A DNA stretch of 64,000 nucleotides from positions 186,001-250,000 of the forward strand of contig CAMFIF010000002.1 of NCBI GenBank assembly GCA_945952415.1. The letters are read 5' to 3'. Source of the DNA: an uncultured Rhizobium sp. (lineage in GTDB: Bacteria > Pseudomonadota > Alphaproteobacteria > Rhizobiales > Rhizobiaceae). Of the stretch, positions 44,935 through 52,975 are shown in pieces. Every line of letters starts with the position of its first letter. The stretch's first letter is position 1. Both the position numbers and the translations under genes were made by a program. The notes under the pieces are model-generated. The model saw only the letters and a program-made list of their open reading frames with translations, was not told the origin of the DNA and made no database searches.

Positions 44935-45633
44935 ATGAGCCTCGTCGACACCATTCGCAACACCTTCGTGCCGATTCACAAGGAAGGCTACCGCTTCATC
45001 GCCATTTTCTTCGTGGTGTCGGTGGTGCTCGGCCTGCTGTGGGAGCCGCTGTTCTGGATCGGCCTGATCCTGACCGCCTGGTGTGCCTATTTCTTCCGCG
45101 ATCCGGTGCGCGTGACGCCAGAGGATGACGATCTGGTGATCAGCCCGGCGGATGGACGGGTCTCCTCCGTGCAGATGATGGTGCCGCCGGCGGATCTCAA
45201 TCTCGGCACGGAGCCGATGCTGCGCATCTCCGTCTTCATGAACGTCTTCAACTGCCATGTGAACCGCGCGCCCATGGCGGGCCGCATCACCGGCATTTCC
45301 TATCGCGAAGGCTCCTTCCTCAATGCGGAACTCGACAAGGCGAGCGACGAGAACGAGCGCAACGGCCTGACGATCCAGACCGCGCATGGCGAGATCGGCG
45401 TGGTGCAGATTGCCGGCCTGGTGGCGCGGCGCATTCTCTGCTGGGCCCGCCCGCTGGACCAGATTGCCGCCGGCGAGCGCTTCGGCCTCATCCGCTTCGG
45501 CTCGCGCCTCGACATCTACCTGCCGACGACCGCGCAGCCGCGCGTCATGGTCGGGCAGATCGCGACCGCCGGCGAGACGGTCATTGCCGAATTCGGCTCG
45601 ACCAAGGGTCCGCTCATCGGCCGCCGCGGCTGA
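44935..45633 (+). CDS. psd: Phosphatidylserine decarboxylase proenzyme
   Basis: A 232-residue short-form PSD that converts phosphatidylserine to phosphatidylethanolamine. The self-cleavage site is F220-G221-S222 in EFGSTKG, where serine becomes the pyruvoyl group. An N-terminal hydrophobic segment ([16 protein letters not shown]) and [10 protein letters not shown] and [16 protein letters not shown] are family signatures. AAGGAG lies nine bases before the ATG. It is immediately followed by pssA, so phosphatidylserine synthesis and decarboxylation are encoded together. Confidence 0.95.
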   Translation: MSLVDTIRNTFVPIHKEGYRFIAIFFVVSVVLGLLWEPLFWIGLILTAWCAYFFRDPVRVTPEDDDLVISPADGRVSSVQMMVPPADLNLGTEPMLRISVFMNVFNCHVNRAPMAGRITGISYREGSFLNAELDKASDENERNGLTIQTAHGEIGVVQIAGLVARRILCWARPLDQIAAGERFGLIRFGSRLDIYLPTTAQPRVMVGQIATAGETVIAEFGSTKGPLIGRRG

Positions 45634-45658
45634 TCCTTCACCTCCCGGAGGCGCTTTA

Positions 45659-46519
45659 ATGGACAAGCAAGACGGTTCCGAAACCATCCGGGAAGACCAT
45701 GATGCGGCGCGTGGGCCCCGGCTTCGCGAGATCCCCGTCCGCCTGATGATCCCCAACATCATCACCGTTCTCGCCATCTGCGCCGGGCTTTCGGGCGTGC
45801 GGCTGGCCTTCGACGGACGCTATGAAATGGCGGTGGGCATGGTGCTGCTCGCGGCCTTTCTCGACGGCATCGACGGGCGTATCGCCCGGCTGCTGAAGGC
45901 GACGTCGAAATTCGGCGCGCAGATGGACTCGCTTGCCGACATCGTCAATTTCGGTGTCGCGCCGGCCCTCGTCGTCTATGTCTACGCGCTCGGCCAGGCC
46001 CGGTCCTTCGGGTGGATCGCGGCCCTCGTCTATGCCATCGCCATGTGCATGCGCCTTGCGCGCTTCAACGTCATGGACGAGCGCAAGGTGAAGGCGCCCT
46101 GGCAATCGGAATATTTCGTCGGCGTGCCTGCACCCGCCGGTGCCATGCTGGTGATGCTGCCCGTCTATATCGGCTTTCTCGGCGTACCGGCATCGGTCTA
46201 TTTCGCCCATTTCAGCGCTTTCTATACCGTGGTCATCGCGCTGCTGCTCGTCAGCCGCCTGCCGGTCTGGTCGGGCAAATCCAGCAAGCGCCGCGTGCCG
46301 CGGGATCTGGTGCTGCCGGTGATGCTGGTGGTGGTGCTCTATGTCGCCATGCTGATGACCTATACATGGGAAGTGCTGGTCGCGACTGTCATCGGCTATC
46401 TCGCCTCGCTGCCCTTCGGCGCGCGCGCCTGGCACCGGCAATATGGCACGCTGACTATCGGCGACGCGGGCGAGGTTGGCCCACCGGGGGCAGAATCGGA
46501 AATCGACCGCAATATTTGA
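45659..46519 (+). CDS. pssA: CDP-diacylglycerol-serine O-phosphatidyltransferase
   Basis: A 286-residue type II phosphatidylserine synthase with about eight membrane helices. The CDP-alcohol phosphatidyltransferase motif is complete: DGIDGRIARLLKATSKFGAQ followed by MDSLADI, with all three conserved Asp positions. It makes phosphatidylserine from CDP-diacylglycerol and serine, the substrate of the adjacent psd. The ATG after CCCGGAGGCGCTTTA is chosen; upstream in-frame codons lie inside psd. A strong terminator follows 20 bases after the stop. Confidence 0.95.
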   Translation: MDKQDGSETIREDHDAARGPRLREIPVRLMIPNIITVLAICAGLSGVRLAFDGRYEMAVGMVLLAAFLDGIDGRIARLLKATSKFGAQMDSLADIVNFGVAPALVVYVYALGQARSFGWIAALVYAIAMCMRLARFNVMDERKVKAPWQSEYFVGVPAPAGAMLVMLPVYIGFLGVPASVYFAHFSAFYTVVIALLLVSRLPVWSGKSSKRRVPRDLVLPVMLVVVLYVAMLMTYTWEVLVATVIGYLASLPFGARAWHRQYGTLTIGDAGEVGPPGAESEIDRNI

Positions 46520-46538
46520 TTACGCAGGAAAATGACCG

Positions 46539-46575
46539 AAAACGCCCCGGATTCGCAAAATCCGGGGCGTTTTCA
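46539..46575 (+). terminator. Rho-independent terminator after pssA
   Basis: AAAACGCCCCGGAT-TCGCAAA-ATCCGGGGCGTTTTC: an AT-flanked ten-pair GC stem that reads as a terminator on both strands. It closes the psd-pssA transcript. Confidence 0.92.
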
Positions 46576-46630
46576 CTCTGATTTCTGATTTTTTCGAACT
46601 GTTTTTGAAAATAATGCTTGCCTTCGCCCA

Positions 46631-46674
46631 GAATTGGTCAAATTTTAGCATCAAGCGAAGCATCAGACCAATTC
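46631..46674 (+). promoter_or_regulatory. Inverted repeat in the leader of the 44-residue microprotein
   Basis: Perfect nine-base arms GAATTGGTC (46631-46639) and GACCAATTC (46666-46674) enclose 26 bases that contain two AGCATCA direct repeats. Located 23 bases before the microprotein start in AT-rich DNA. It may be an RNA hairpin or a protein binding site. Confidence 0.5.
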
Positions 46675-46697
46675 GCGATTATTCGAGGGGAACCGAA

Positions 46698-46832
46698 ATG
46701 AGCGCCAAGCAGGGTGCAGCCCACAAACCGGCCAAGACCGATCTTTCCGCCCAATATCGTCCGCTCGGCCTGAAGGCCGTGCTGGCCGCCGCCATGATGG
46801 TGAAGCCGAAGACGATGAAGAAATCCGCCTGA
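46698..46832 (+). CDS. 44-residue basic microprotein
   Basis: A small frame with a good ribosome binding site (GAGGGG seven bases before the ATG). It encodes MSAKQGAAHKPAKTDLSAQY, then a short hydrophobic helix (GLKAVLAAAMMVKP) and a lysine-rich end (KTMKKSA). It lies between two intrinsic terminators, so it forms its own transcription unit in AT-rich DNA. I recognise no family or function; an amphipathic or membrane-associated role is possible from composition only. Confidence 0.6.
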   Translation: MSAKQGAAHKPAKTDLSAQYRPLGLKAVLAAAMMVKPKTMKKSA

Positions 46833-46880
46833 GGCGGTGGCGGGCCTCCCGAAGGGCCCCGCCTTCCGACCAGAGCGCCG

Positions 46881-46906
46881 AAACCCGCCCTACCGGCGGG
46901 TTTTTT
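46881..46906 (+). terminator. Rho-independent terminator after the microprotein
   Basis: ACCCGCC-CTACC-GGCGGGT followed by TTTTTTG. It also lies just past the end of the convergent SRAP gene. Confidence 0.9.
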
Positions 46907-46911
46907 GTTGG

Positions 46912-47700
46912 CTAGAACAGGGACATCTGCCCATCCGGCCCGGAGGTGCTGCCGCCGCTCGCCGCCTTCTTCGGCGGGGGTGGAGGCGGTACGGCCGCGC
47001 CCTCGAGCGGTGCCTGGATCTCAGGCCCGGTGTTTCTGACCGCATTGACCTGGTCGGATACGGGGATCGCCTCGAAGAAATCCGGATCGGCGGGCTTCAG
47101 GAGATCGGCAATCTCGCGCGGCTCCTGGGTCCGGCAGTCGAGCCAGCGGCTGTAATCCTCGGGCGCGATGACGACGGGCATGCGGTCATGGATGCAGGCA
47201 ATCTGGCTGTTTGCGCCCACCGTCAGGATCGCTCCCGTATCCACTTCCGAGCCATCGGCGGAGGCCCAGGTTTCCATGAGGCCGGCAAAGGCAACGATCC
47301 CGCCCTTCTTCGGGCGGATCCAGTAGGCCTGGGACTTTTCCCCGCTCTCCTTCGGCGGCCGGTGCCATTCGTAGAAGCCAGAAGCGGGCACGAGAATGCG
47401 CCGGTGGCGCATCGCGGCACGGAAGGAGGCCTTGCCGACCGCCGTTTCGGCGCGGGCGTTGATCAGGAGCGGAAATTCCTTCGGGTCCTTGACCCACCCG
47501 GGCATGAAGCCCCAGCGCACAAGGAGCGCACGGCGCTCCGGCAGGTTGCTGCCGGGAGCGGTTTTTTCGCCATCGATAATGACGAGGATGGGCTGGGTGG
47601 GGGCAATATTATAGCGCGCCGGGAAATCCTCGACCTCGAGAAGCCCGAATAGTTCGCGCACCTCCTCCGGTGTCGCCGTCAGGGAAAAACGTCCGCACAT
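46912..47700 (-). CDS. SRAP-domain protein (YedK/HMCES-like) with C-terminal clamp-binding motif
   Basis: A 262-residue SRAP peptidase-fold protein that protects abasic sites in single-stranded DNA by forming a covalent thiazolidine crosslink through C2. The start is set by MCGRFSLTATPEEV because Cys must follow the initiator Met; upstream codons in the frame would bury it. Conserved PARYNIAPTQ, ASGFYEWHR and the C-terminal CIHDRMPVVI are present. The last 28 residues are a proline-rich unstructured tail ending QMSLF, which matches the beta sliding clamp-binding pentapeptide (QL[SD]LF type). It converges with the microprotein terminator. Confidence 0.9.
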   Translation of the reverse strand: MCGRFSLTATPEEVRELFGLLEVEDFPARYNIAPTQPILVIIDGEKTAPGSNLPERRALLVRWGFMPGWVKDPKEFPLLINARAETAVGKASFRAAMRHRRILVPASGFYEWHRPPKESGEKSQAYWIRPKKGGIVAFAGLMETWASADGSEVDTGAILTVGANSQIACIHDRMPVVIAPEDYSRWLDCRTQEPREIADLLKPADPDFFEAIPVSDQVNAVRNTGPEIQAPLEGAAVPPPPPPKKAASGGSTSGPDGQMSLF

Positions 47701-47881
47701 GAAGGGATAAGTGGCATTCCGGGCGCCAAGCGTCAACCGGAACCCCGGGGAAACGTCCTCCCGACCGTTCATCCCCGCTTCAGCTTTGCGGGTGTTAACT
47801 ATGTATTAACCCCAGCTTTCTCCCCGGCGATGGGAACGACTATAACGGATCAACACGATTCGCTTCGCAAAGGATGACTGG

Positions 47882-48313
47882 ATGTCCAAGCCCGCTCCGG
47901 CCTCCTCCGCCATTGTTCGCAGGGATGGCCGATATCTTCTTGTGCGCCGGCTCTATCCGCCGGCCGAAAACCTCTATGCCTTTCCGGGCGGAAGGGCGGA
48001 ACCGGGGGAAAGCCCGGCAGACGCCGCCATTCGGGAATGTCTGGAGGAAACCGGGATCGTCGGTACGGACCCGCGGCTTTACGCGACTTACGATCTGGTG
48101 ACGCGAAACGAGGCGGGAGAGGTGACGCATCACTATTTCCTCTCGGTCTTCGCGCTCACCGAAAGCGGCAGCACCGAGGCGCTCGCCGCTGACGATGCCG
48201 GGGAATGCGGCTGGTACTCGCTGGAGGAGATCCGTGCCATGCCGGTGACCGAGGGCGTTCTGGAATGCGTGGAGCGTATGGAGGCCGAGCTGCTTCTGGA
48301 GGCAGAGGCATGA
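47882..48313 (+). CDS. Nudix hydrolase
   Basis: A 143-residue Nudix protein. The box appears as GGRAEPGESPADAAIRECLEETGI, with all metal-binding glutamates in place. The strands SSAIVRRDGRYLLVRRL and the C-terminal helix fit a small ADP-ribose or dNTP-type pyrophosphatase; substrate is unknown. Its stop overlaps the next gene's ATG (ATGA), so the two are coupled. It is divergent from the SRAP gene. Confidence 0.9.
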   Translation: MSKPAPASSAIVRRDGRYLLVRRLYPPAENLYAFPGGRAEPGESPADAAIRECLEETGIVGTDPRLYATYDLVTRNEAGEVTHHYFLSVFALTESGSTEALAADDAGECGWYSLEEIRAMPVTEGVLECVERMEAELLLEAEA

Positions 48314-48753
48314 TCATGCGGTCTGCCGGCCTTGCGCTGACGCTCACGCTCGCCCTGCCGGCCTTGTGCCTTGCGGCCACCAAACCTTCCGGCAAGGCGG
48401 CTGCGGAAAAGAGCGAGGCGGCGCCTGCCCCGCCACCCGTGCCGCAGGTGGTGCCTTATGATCGAGAATTGCTGCGGCTTTCGGAGATCATGGGTTCGAT
48501 GCACTATCTCCGGGGGCTCTGCAATCCGGAGGAAAAAGACCGCTGGCGGGAGAAAATGCAGACGCTGATCGCGATGGAGGCGGCAAAGGAGCCGCTCCGC
48601 CGCCAGAAGCTGACCGCGGCCTTCAACCGTGGATACCGATCCTTCGCTGCCCTGCACGCGAGCTGTACGGGTGCGGCGCTGGAAGCGGAAGAACGCTACC
48701 GTGCCGAAGGCGCAACACTGGCCACAGAAATTACGGCGCGCTTTGGAAATTGA
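48310..48753 (+). CDS. TIGR02301-family secreted protein
   Basis: A 147-residue protein with a signal peptide (MRSAGLALTLTLALPALCLA), a short Ala/Pro/Lys linker and a helical region LLRLSEIMGSMHYLRGLCNPEEKDRWREKMQTLI...FNRGYRSFAALHASC. I recognise it as the small alphaproteobacterial TIGR02301 family of unknown function. The two cysteines of the mature part could form a disulfide in the periplasm. The ATG overlaps the Nudix stop by four bases. Confidence 0.8.
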   Translation: MIMRSAGLALTLTLALPALCLAATKPSGKAAAEKSEAAPAPPPVPQVVPYDRELLRLSEIMGSMHYLRGLCNPEEKDRWREKMQTLIAMEAAKEPLRRQKLTAAFNRGYRSFAALHASCTGAALEAEERYRAEGATLATEITARFGN

Positions 48754-48842
48754 CAGTTTATTTACCTGTTTCTCTCTCGAGGCGTGCCGATCTGGGAAAA
48801 GGCTGATAGAAGAGTTAAACAATCGGTAAGAACCGGACGAGA

Positions 48843-49106
48843 ATGCAGATGGAACCGAGCCTGAACGATATCGACGATATGATTGTCCATGAAAAGCGGC
48901 AGGCCGCTCTGGAATACCAGAACGAGGCCTGGGCTGACGGCATGGCCGACGGTATCGAACCCGAAATCATTGCCGATGCGGCGATCGCGCTCGCCATTCG
49001 GGAAACCGTGCGCATCCATGGCGAGGATGCCGCGGAAGCCATGCTGACCAGCCTGCGCGACCGCATTCACGCGGGCGAATTCTCGCCGAAGCGCATCTTG
49101 CAATAG
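48843..49106 (+). CDS. Hypothetical acidic 87-residue protein
   Basis: An acidic soluble protein starting MQMEPSLNDIDDMIVHEKRQ, with a helical centre (EIIADAAIALAIRETVRIHGEDAAEAMLTSLRDRI) and no membrane segment or motif I recognise. A second ATG two codons later is possible; a weak AG-rich site precedes both. It stands between TIGR02301 and a secreted unknown protein on the same strand. Probably a conserved rhizobial orphan. Confidence 0.65.
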   Translation: MQMEPSLNDIDDMIVHEKRQAALEYQNEAWADGMADGIEPEIIADAAIALAIRETVRIHGEDAAEAMLTSLRDRIHAGEFSPKRILQ

Positions 49107-49185
49107 CACGCAGGCCGGCATAGCTGATGTAACAGGAACCGGGCCTTAAGGCGCCCGGTCAAGACGGGCGAACAGAGGCACATCC

Positions 49186-49914
49186 ATGAAGGGTCAACAG
49201 GAACGCTTTTCGTTTCGACGGAAGAGCCTGATCGCGCCCGCGCTCCTCGCCCTCATCTCCCTTACGGCCACCGGTCCCGCCCATGCACTCTCTGCCCTTC
49301 AGGGCATGCCCGGCAGCAACGGGCAGGCTGACGAGCAGCCGAAGGACCAGGCCCCGGCCAATCCCGGCCTTCCCCTTCCCGACCCGCTGATCGGCGGCGG
49401 GTCCGGCAGCGAAACGCCGACGGCCCTGCCGCTCAATGGCGGGAAACCGGCAGACGCCATCTATGACGAGAGCAAGCTGCCGGAGCCGGTGCGCCACACG
49501 CGCCAGCTGCTGGTTGAGGCGGCCGCTTCCGGCGATTTCGAGCGGCTGCGTCCGCTGATCGGCCAGGGCAGCGGAGCTGCGGAAATTTCCGTCGGCGAGA
49601 CCGCGGGCGATCCGATCAACACGCTGAAGGAACTGGCGGGCGATGACGAGGGCATCGAGGTTTTGTCCTCCTTCCTCAACATCCTCGCCACCGGCTACGT
49701 TCATGTGGATACGGGCACGGCCAAGGAGGCTTATGTCTGGCCCTATTTCGCGGCCAGGCCGCTGAACGGCCTGACGGCGCCGGAAAAGGTCGAGCTTCTG
49801 CGGATCGTCACCGCCGGCGACTATCAGGACATGCTGGATTTCGGCACCTACAGCTTCTTCCGCATCGGCATTGCGCCCGACGGCAAGCTGAAGTTCATCC
49901 GCTCCGGCGAATGA
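49186..49914 (+). CDS. Secreted protein of unknown function
   Basis: A 242-residue protein with an N-terminal signal peptide (LIAPALLALISLTATGPAHA) followed by a Pro/Gly/Gln-rich low-complexity stretch and a globular part containing RHTRQLLVEAAASGDFERLRPLIGQ and the aromatic region YVWPYFAARPLNGLTAPEKVELLRIVTAGDYQDMLDFG. It looks like a periplasmic or secreted alphaproteobacterial family with no assigned role. The context (ygfZ next downstream) does not explain it. No catalytic signature is recognised. Confidence 0.78.
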   Translation: MKGQQERFSFRRKSLIAPALLALISLTATGPAHALSALQGMPGSNGQADEQPKDQAPANPGLPLPDPLIGGGSGSETPTALPLNGGKPADAIYDESKLPEPVRHTRQLLVEAAASGDFERLRPLIGQGSGAAEISVGETAGDPINTLKELAGDDEGIEVLSSFLNILATGYVHVDTGTAKEAYVWPYFAARPLNGLTAPEKVELLRIVTAGDYQDMLDFGTYSFFRIGIAPDGKLKFIRSGE

Positions 49915-49994
49915 CACGCTTCGCATTGCGGTTTTCATCCGCCGCGAAGTCGACTATGTCTTGGCCCTTCTTCGGCACGGATATCTGACTCGCC

Positions 49995-50834
49995 ATGACA
50001 AAAGCCTTTCTTGCCGGACGGTCCTTTCTTCTCGTCGGCGGCGCCGATGCGGAAAGCTTCCTGCAAAATCTCATCACCACCGATCTTGCCAGCCTGGGCG
50101 AAGGCGAGGCGCGTTCCGGCGCGCTTCTGACCCCACAGGGCAAGGTGCTCTTCCACTTCCTGATCGCCCGCGAGAATGGCGGGTTTCGTGTGGAAACCGA
50201 TTCCACTTCCCGCGACAACCTGTTGAAACGGCTGACGATGTATCGTCTTCGCGCGGCGGTGGAGCTCTCCGCGGCACCGGAAGAGGGCGTGACGCTGACG
50301 CTCGGCGGTGAAGGACCCGGCTTTGCCGACCAGCGCTTTCAGCGCGCCGGTCTTGCCGTCTGGCGGGAGCCGGGCCGGCAGGGCGATGCCGGGGATGCGG
50401 CGGCCTATACGCGTCTCCGCCTTGAGCAGGGCATTGCCGAAGCGCCCGATGATTTCGCGCTCGGCGACGTCTTTCCCCATGACATCCTGATGGACAGGGA
50501 TGGCGGCCTGCACTTTCGCAAGGGCTGCTATGTGGGGCAGGAAGTGGTATCGCGCATGCAGCACCGCTCCACCGCGCGCCGGCGGGTGGTGCTGGTCGCA
50601 GCGGATGGTTCCCTCCCCCCCTCCGGCACCGCGCTGACGGCCGGCGGCAAGGCGATCGGCACGCTCGGCACAGTGCAGGCGGATCGCGGGCTTGCGATCG
50701 TGCGTATCGACAAGGCGGGGGCTGCCATGGCGGCGGGCGAGCCGATCCTCGCCGGTGACATGCCGGTGACGCTGGCGCTTGCGCCCTGGACCGGCCTTTC
50801 CTTTCCCACCGATGCCGCCGGGGATGAGGCGTGA
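49995..50834 (+). CDS. ygfZ: YgfZ/GcvT-like folate-binding protein
   Basis: A 279-residue member of the YgfZ (IBA57-like) family, folate-dependent factors for maturation or repair of Fe-S enzymes. The family signature KGCYVGQEVVSRMQHR is near 176-191, and the N-terminal half (AESFLQNLITTDLASLGEGEARSGALLTPQGKVLFHFLI) is GcvT-like. The stop overlaps the next gene by four bases (GTGA type). It is first in a tightly packed four-gene set with an HD hydrolase, a phosphatase and NadQ. Confidence 0.92.
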   Translation: MTKAFLAGRSFLLVGGADAESFLQNLITTDLASLGEGEARSGALLTPQGKVLFHFLIARENGGFRVETDSTSRDNLLKRLTMYRLRAAVELSAAPEEGVTLTLGGEGPGFADQRFQRAGLAVWREPGRQGDAGDAAAYTRLRLEQGIAEAPDDFALGDVFPHDILMDRDGGLHFRKGCYVGQEVVSRMQHRSTARRRVVLVAADGSLPPSGTALTAGGKAIGTLGTVQADRGLAIVRIDKAGAAMAAGEPILAGDMPVTLALAPWTGLSFPTDAAGDEA

Positions 50835-51445
50835 GCGCGCGGGAACCGCGGGCCTGGCAGCGCATGCTCTCCGGCCGCCGCCTCGATCTCCTCGACCCGT
50901 CGGCGCTCGATGTGGAAATTTCCGATATTGCCCACGGGCTGGCGCGCGTGGCGCGCTGGAACGGCCAGACGCGCGGCGACCACGCCTTCTCCGTTGCCCA
51001 GCATTCGCTGATGGTGGAGACGATCTTTTCCCGCCTTTTCGACACCACCCCTTCCGAACGGCTGGTGGCGCTGCTGCACGATGCGCCGGAATATGTGATC
51101 GGGGACATGATTTCGCCCTTCAAGGCCGTCGTCGGCGGCGGTTACAAGACGGTGGAGCGACGGCTGGAGGCGGCGGTGCATCTGCGTTTCGGCCTGCCCG
51201 CCCACCCTTCCGCCGAACTCAAGGCGAAGATCAAGAAGGCCGATTGCCTGGCTGCCTATTTCGAGGCGACGCTGCTTGCGGGGTTTTCGGAGGCGGAGGC
51301 GCGCAAATTCTTCGGCACGCCGCGCGGCATCACGGCAGACAGTCTCGATATTACCCCCCAGCCGGCGCTCGACGTGCAGCGCCGCTTCCTTGCCCGTTTC
51401 GCCGAACTGGAGGCGGAGCGTCTTCCCTCAGGATCTGCCAAATGA
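50831..51445 (+). CDS. HD-domain phosphohydrolase (YfbR-like)
   Basis: A 204-residue HD-family metal-dependent phosphohydrolase. Metal ligands are seen in GDHAFSVAQHSLMVE and LLHDAPEYVIGDMISPFK (HD pair), with a C-terminal D in KKADCLAAYF. The fold is nearest to YfbR-type 5'-deoxynucleotidases by motif order, but the substrate is not known. It starts GTG inside the ygfZ stop and ends overlapping the phosphatase by four bases, so the three are translationally coupled. Confidence 0.87.
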   Translation: MSAREPRAWQRMLSGRRLDLLDPSALDVEISDIAHGLARVARWNGQTRGDHAFSVAQHSLMVETIFSRLFDTTPSERLVALLHDAPEYVIGDMISPFKAVVGGGYKTVERRLEAAVHLRFGLPAHPSAELKAKIKKADCLAAYFEATLLAGFSEAEARKFFGTPRGITADSLDITPQPALDVQRRFLARFAELEAERLPSGSAK

Positions 51446-51972
51446 CCGCCATCGTGGTATCGCCGCTCTCCCGCATTGCCGAAATGGCCGTCCGCCACCG
51501 GGCGCAGGAAATGGTGAGCCTGCTGGCCGCGGGGCAGGAATTCCACCGCCCCGCCGTGATCCGCAAGGATCGCCATCTCATTCTCGGCGTCAATGACATC
51601 ACCTTTGCCGGCACGGGCGATCTGATCGCCCCCGGCGAGGCGCATGTGGCCGGCATCATCGATTTTGCCCGGAGCTGGGACCGTTCCGCGCCGCTGCTCA
51701 TCCATTGCTGGATGGGGGTTTCGCGCTCGCCGGCAGCAGCCCTCATCGCTTCGCTCGCAGTCCATCCGGAGGAGGAGGATGACGCGCTCGCCGCCCGGCT
51801 GCGCGCTGCCTCGCCCTATGCCACGCCCAATGCTCGGCTAATCGAGATTGCCGATTTTATGCTGGAGCGTCAGGGCCGGCTGATCCAGGCGGTAAAGGCC
51901 ATCGGGCGGGGGGCGGATGCGGATGGCAATGCGCCCTTCGTGCTGCCGCTGCCGGCGGCGGTGGAGGCCTGA
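51442..51972 (+). CDS. Dual-specificity/tyrosine phosphatase-like protein
   Basis: A 176-residue cysteine phosphatase. The active-site loop HCWMGVSRS places catalytic C89 and R95 in the CX5R arrangement, and a candidate general acid lies in the aspartate-rich FARSWDRSAP segment before it. The N-terminal part IVVSPLSRIAEMAVRHRAQEMVSL is typical of the small rhizobial tyrosine phosphatase-like group. Substrates are unknown. It overlaps the HD gene by four bases and NadQ by one base. Confidence 0.87.
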   Translation: MTAIVVSPLSRIAEMAVRHRAQEMVSLLAAGQEFHRPAVIRKDRHLILGVNDITFAGTGDLIAPGEAHVAGIIDFARSWDRSAPLLIHCWMGVSRSPAAALIASLAVHPEEEDDALAARLRAASPYATPNARLIEIADFMLERQGRLIQAVKAIGRGADADGNAPFVLPLPAAVEA

Positions 51973-52934
51973 TGGGGCCAAGCGGCGGGATCGAGATCGG
52001 CCTCAATGCCGCCATCGTCTCCATGGGCGGGGGTGAACCGCGCCTTCTCACGGTGGACGAGCCCGGCGAGCGCCCCGCCCTGCCCTTCGGCCCCTTCGAT
52101 CCTGACCGGCACCGGACGCTCGAAATGTCGCTTCGGCAGACGGTAACGGCCCAGGCCGCCCTTTCCATGGGCTATGTGGAGCAGCTGTACACCTTCGGCG
52201 ACCGGGGCCGGCACCGGCTTCCCGGAGATGCGGGGCCGCATGTGGTCTCGGTCGGCTATCTCGCCCTGACACGGCCAGAAGGCGGAGAGGACCTGCCGCT
52301 TGACGGGGTGCGCTGGAGGGACTGGTACGGTTTCTTTCCCTGGGAGGACTGGCGGCAGGGGCGACCCCACCTGCTGGATCGGGATATTCTCCCCGCGCTC
52401 GAAAGCTGGGCGCGGGAGCCGGAGCCAGCCGATGCGCCGAGCGGCCTTCCCTCCCGCATGGCGCGGCTTCGCCTTGCCTTCGGCCATGGCGACCTGCCCT
52501 TCGACGAGGAACGGGTGCTGGAACGCTACGAGCTGCTTTATGAAAGCGGCCTTGTCAGCGAGGCGGTGGCCGACGGGCGCATCGCCGCCCGCCGCACACC
52601 CGTGGCGCTTGGCCTGCCGATGCGCCACGACCATCGGCGGATTGCCGCAACGGCCATTGCCCGGCTGAGGGGGAAGATCAAGTATCGCCCCGTCATCTTC
52701 GAGCTCATGCCGCCGGAATTCACGCTGACCGACCTGCAGGCGACGGTGGAGGCGATTTCCGGGCGGCACCTGCACAAGCAGAACTTCCGCCGGCTGGTGG
52801 AAGGCGCCAATCTGGTGGAGCCTTCGGGCAACATGTCGGCCGCGACCGGGGGACGGCCCGCCGCACTCTTCCGCTTCCGCCGGCAGGTGCTGGAGGAGCG
52901 ACCGCATCCGGGGCTGAAGGTGCGCGGGCGCTAG
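51972..52934 (+). CDS. nadQ: NadQ-type NAD biosynthesis regulator (Nudix-like plus winged helix)
   Basis: A 320-residue protein with a catalytically degenerate Nudix-like N-terminal domain of about 140 residues (LEMSLRQTVTAQAALSMGYVEQLYTFGDRG) and a C-terminal DNA-binding wing (PPEFTLTDLQATVEAISGRHLHKQNFRRLVEGANLVEPSG). This is the COG4111-type regulator named NadQ in alphaproteobacteria, a proposed repressor of nadABC. It is convergent with nadC, and a palindromic site lies upstream of nadA, which supports the assignment. No experiment can be seen here; the effector is not known from sequence. Confidence 0.8.
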   Translation: MGPSGGIEIGLNAAIVSMGGGEPRLLTVDEPGERPALPFGPFDPDRHRTLEMSLRQTVTAQAALSMGYVEQLYTFGDRGRHRLPGDAGPHVVSVGYLALTRPEGGEDLPLDGVRWRDWYGFFPWEDWRQGRPHLLDRDILPALESWAREPEPADAPSGLPSRMARLRLAFGHGDLPFDEERVLERYELLYESGLVSEAVADGRIAARRTPVALGLPMRHDHRRIAATAIARLRGKIKYRPVIFELMPPEFTLTDLQATVEAISGRHLHKQNFRRLVEGANLVEPSGNMSAATGGRPAALFRFRRQVLEERPHPGLKVRGR

Positions 52935-52956
52935 GCCGCTCTTCATGCGGCCTTTC
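52933..52956 (+). terminator. Short hairpin between nadQ and nadC
   Basis: AGGCCGC-TCTTCAT-GCGGCCT followed by TTTC; overlaps the nadQ stop codon. A weak bidirectional terminator for the convergent nadQ and nadC transcripts. Confidence 0.5.
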
Positions 52957-52975
52957 AGCCATGAGATCCAGGGCC

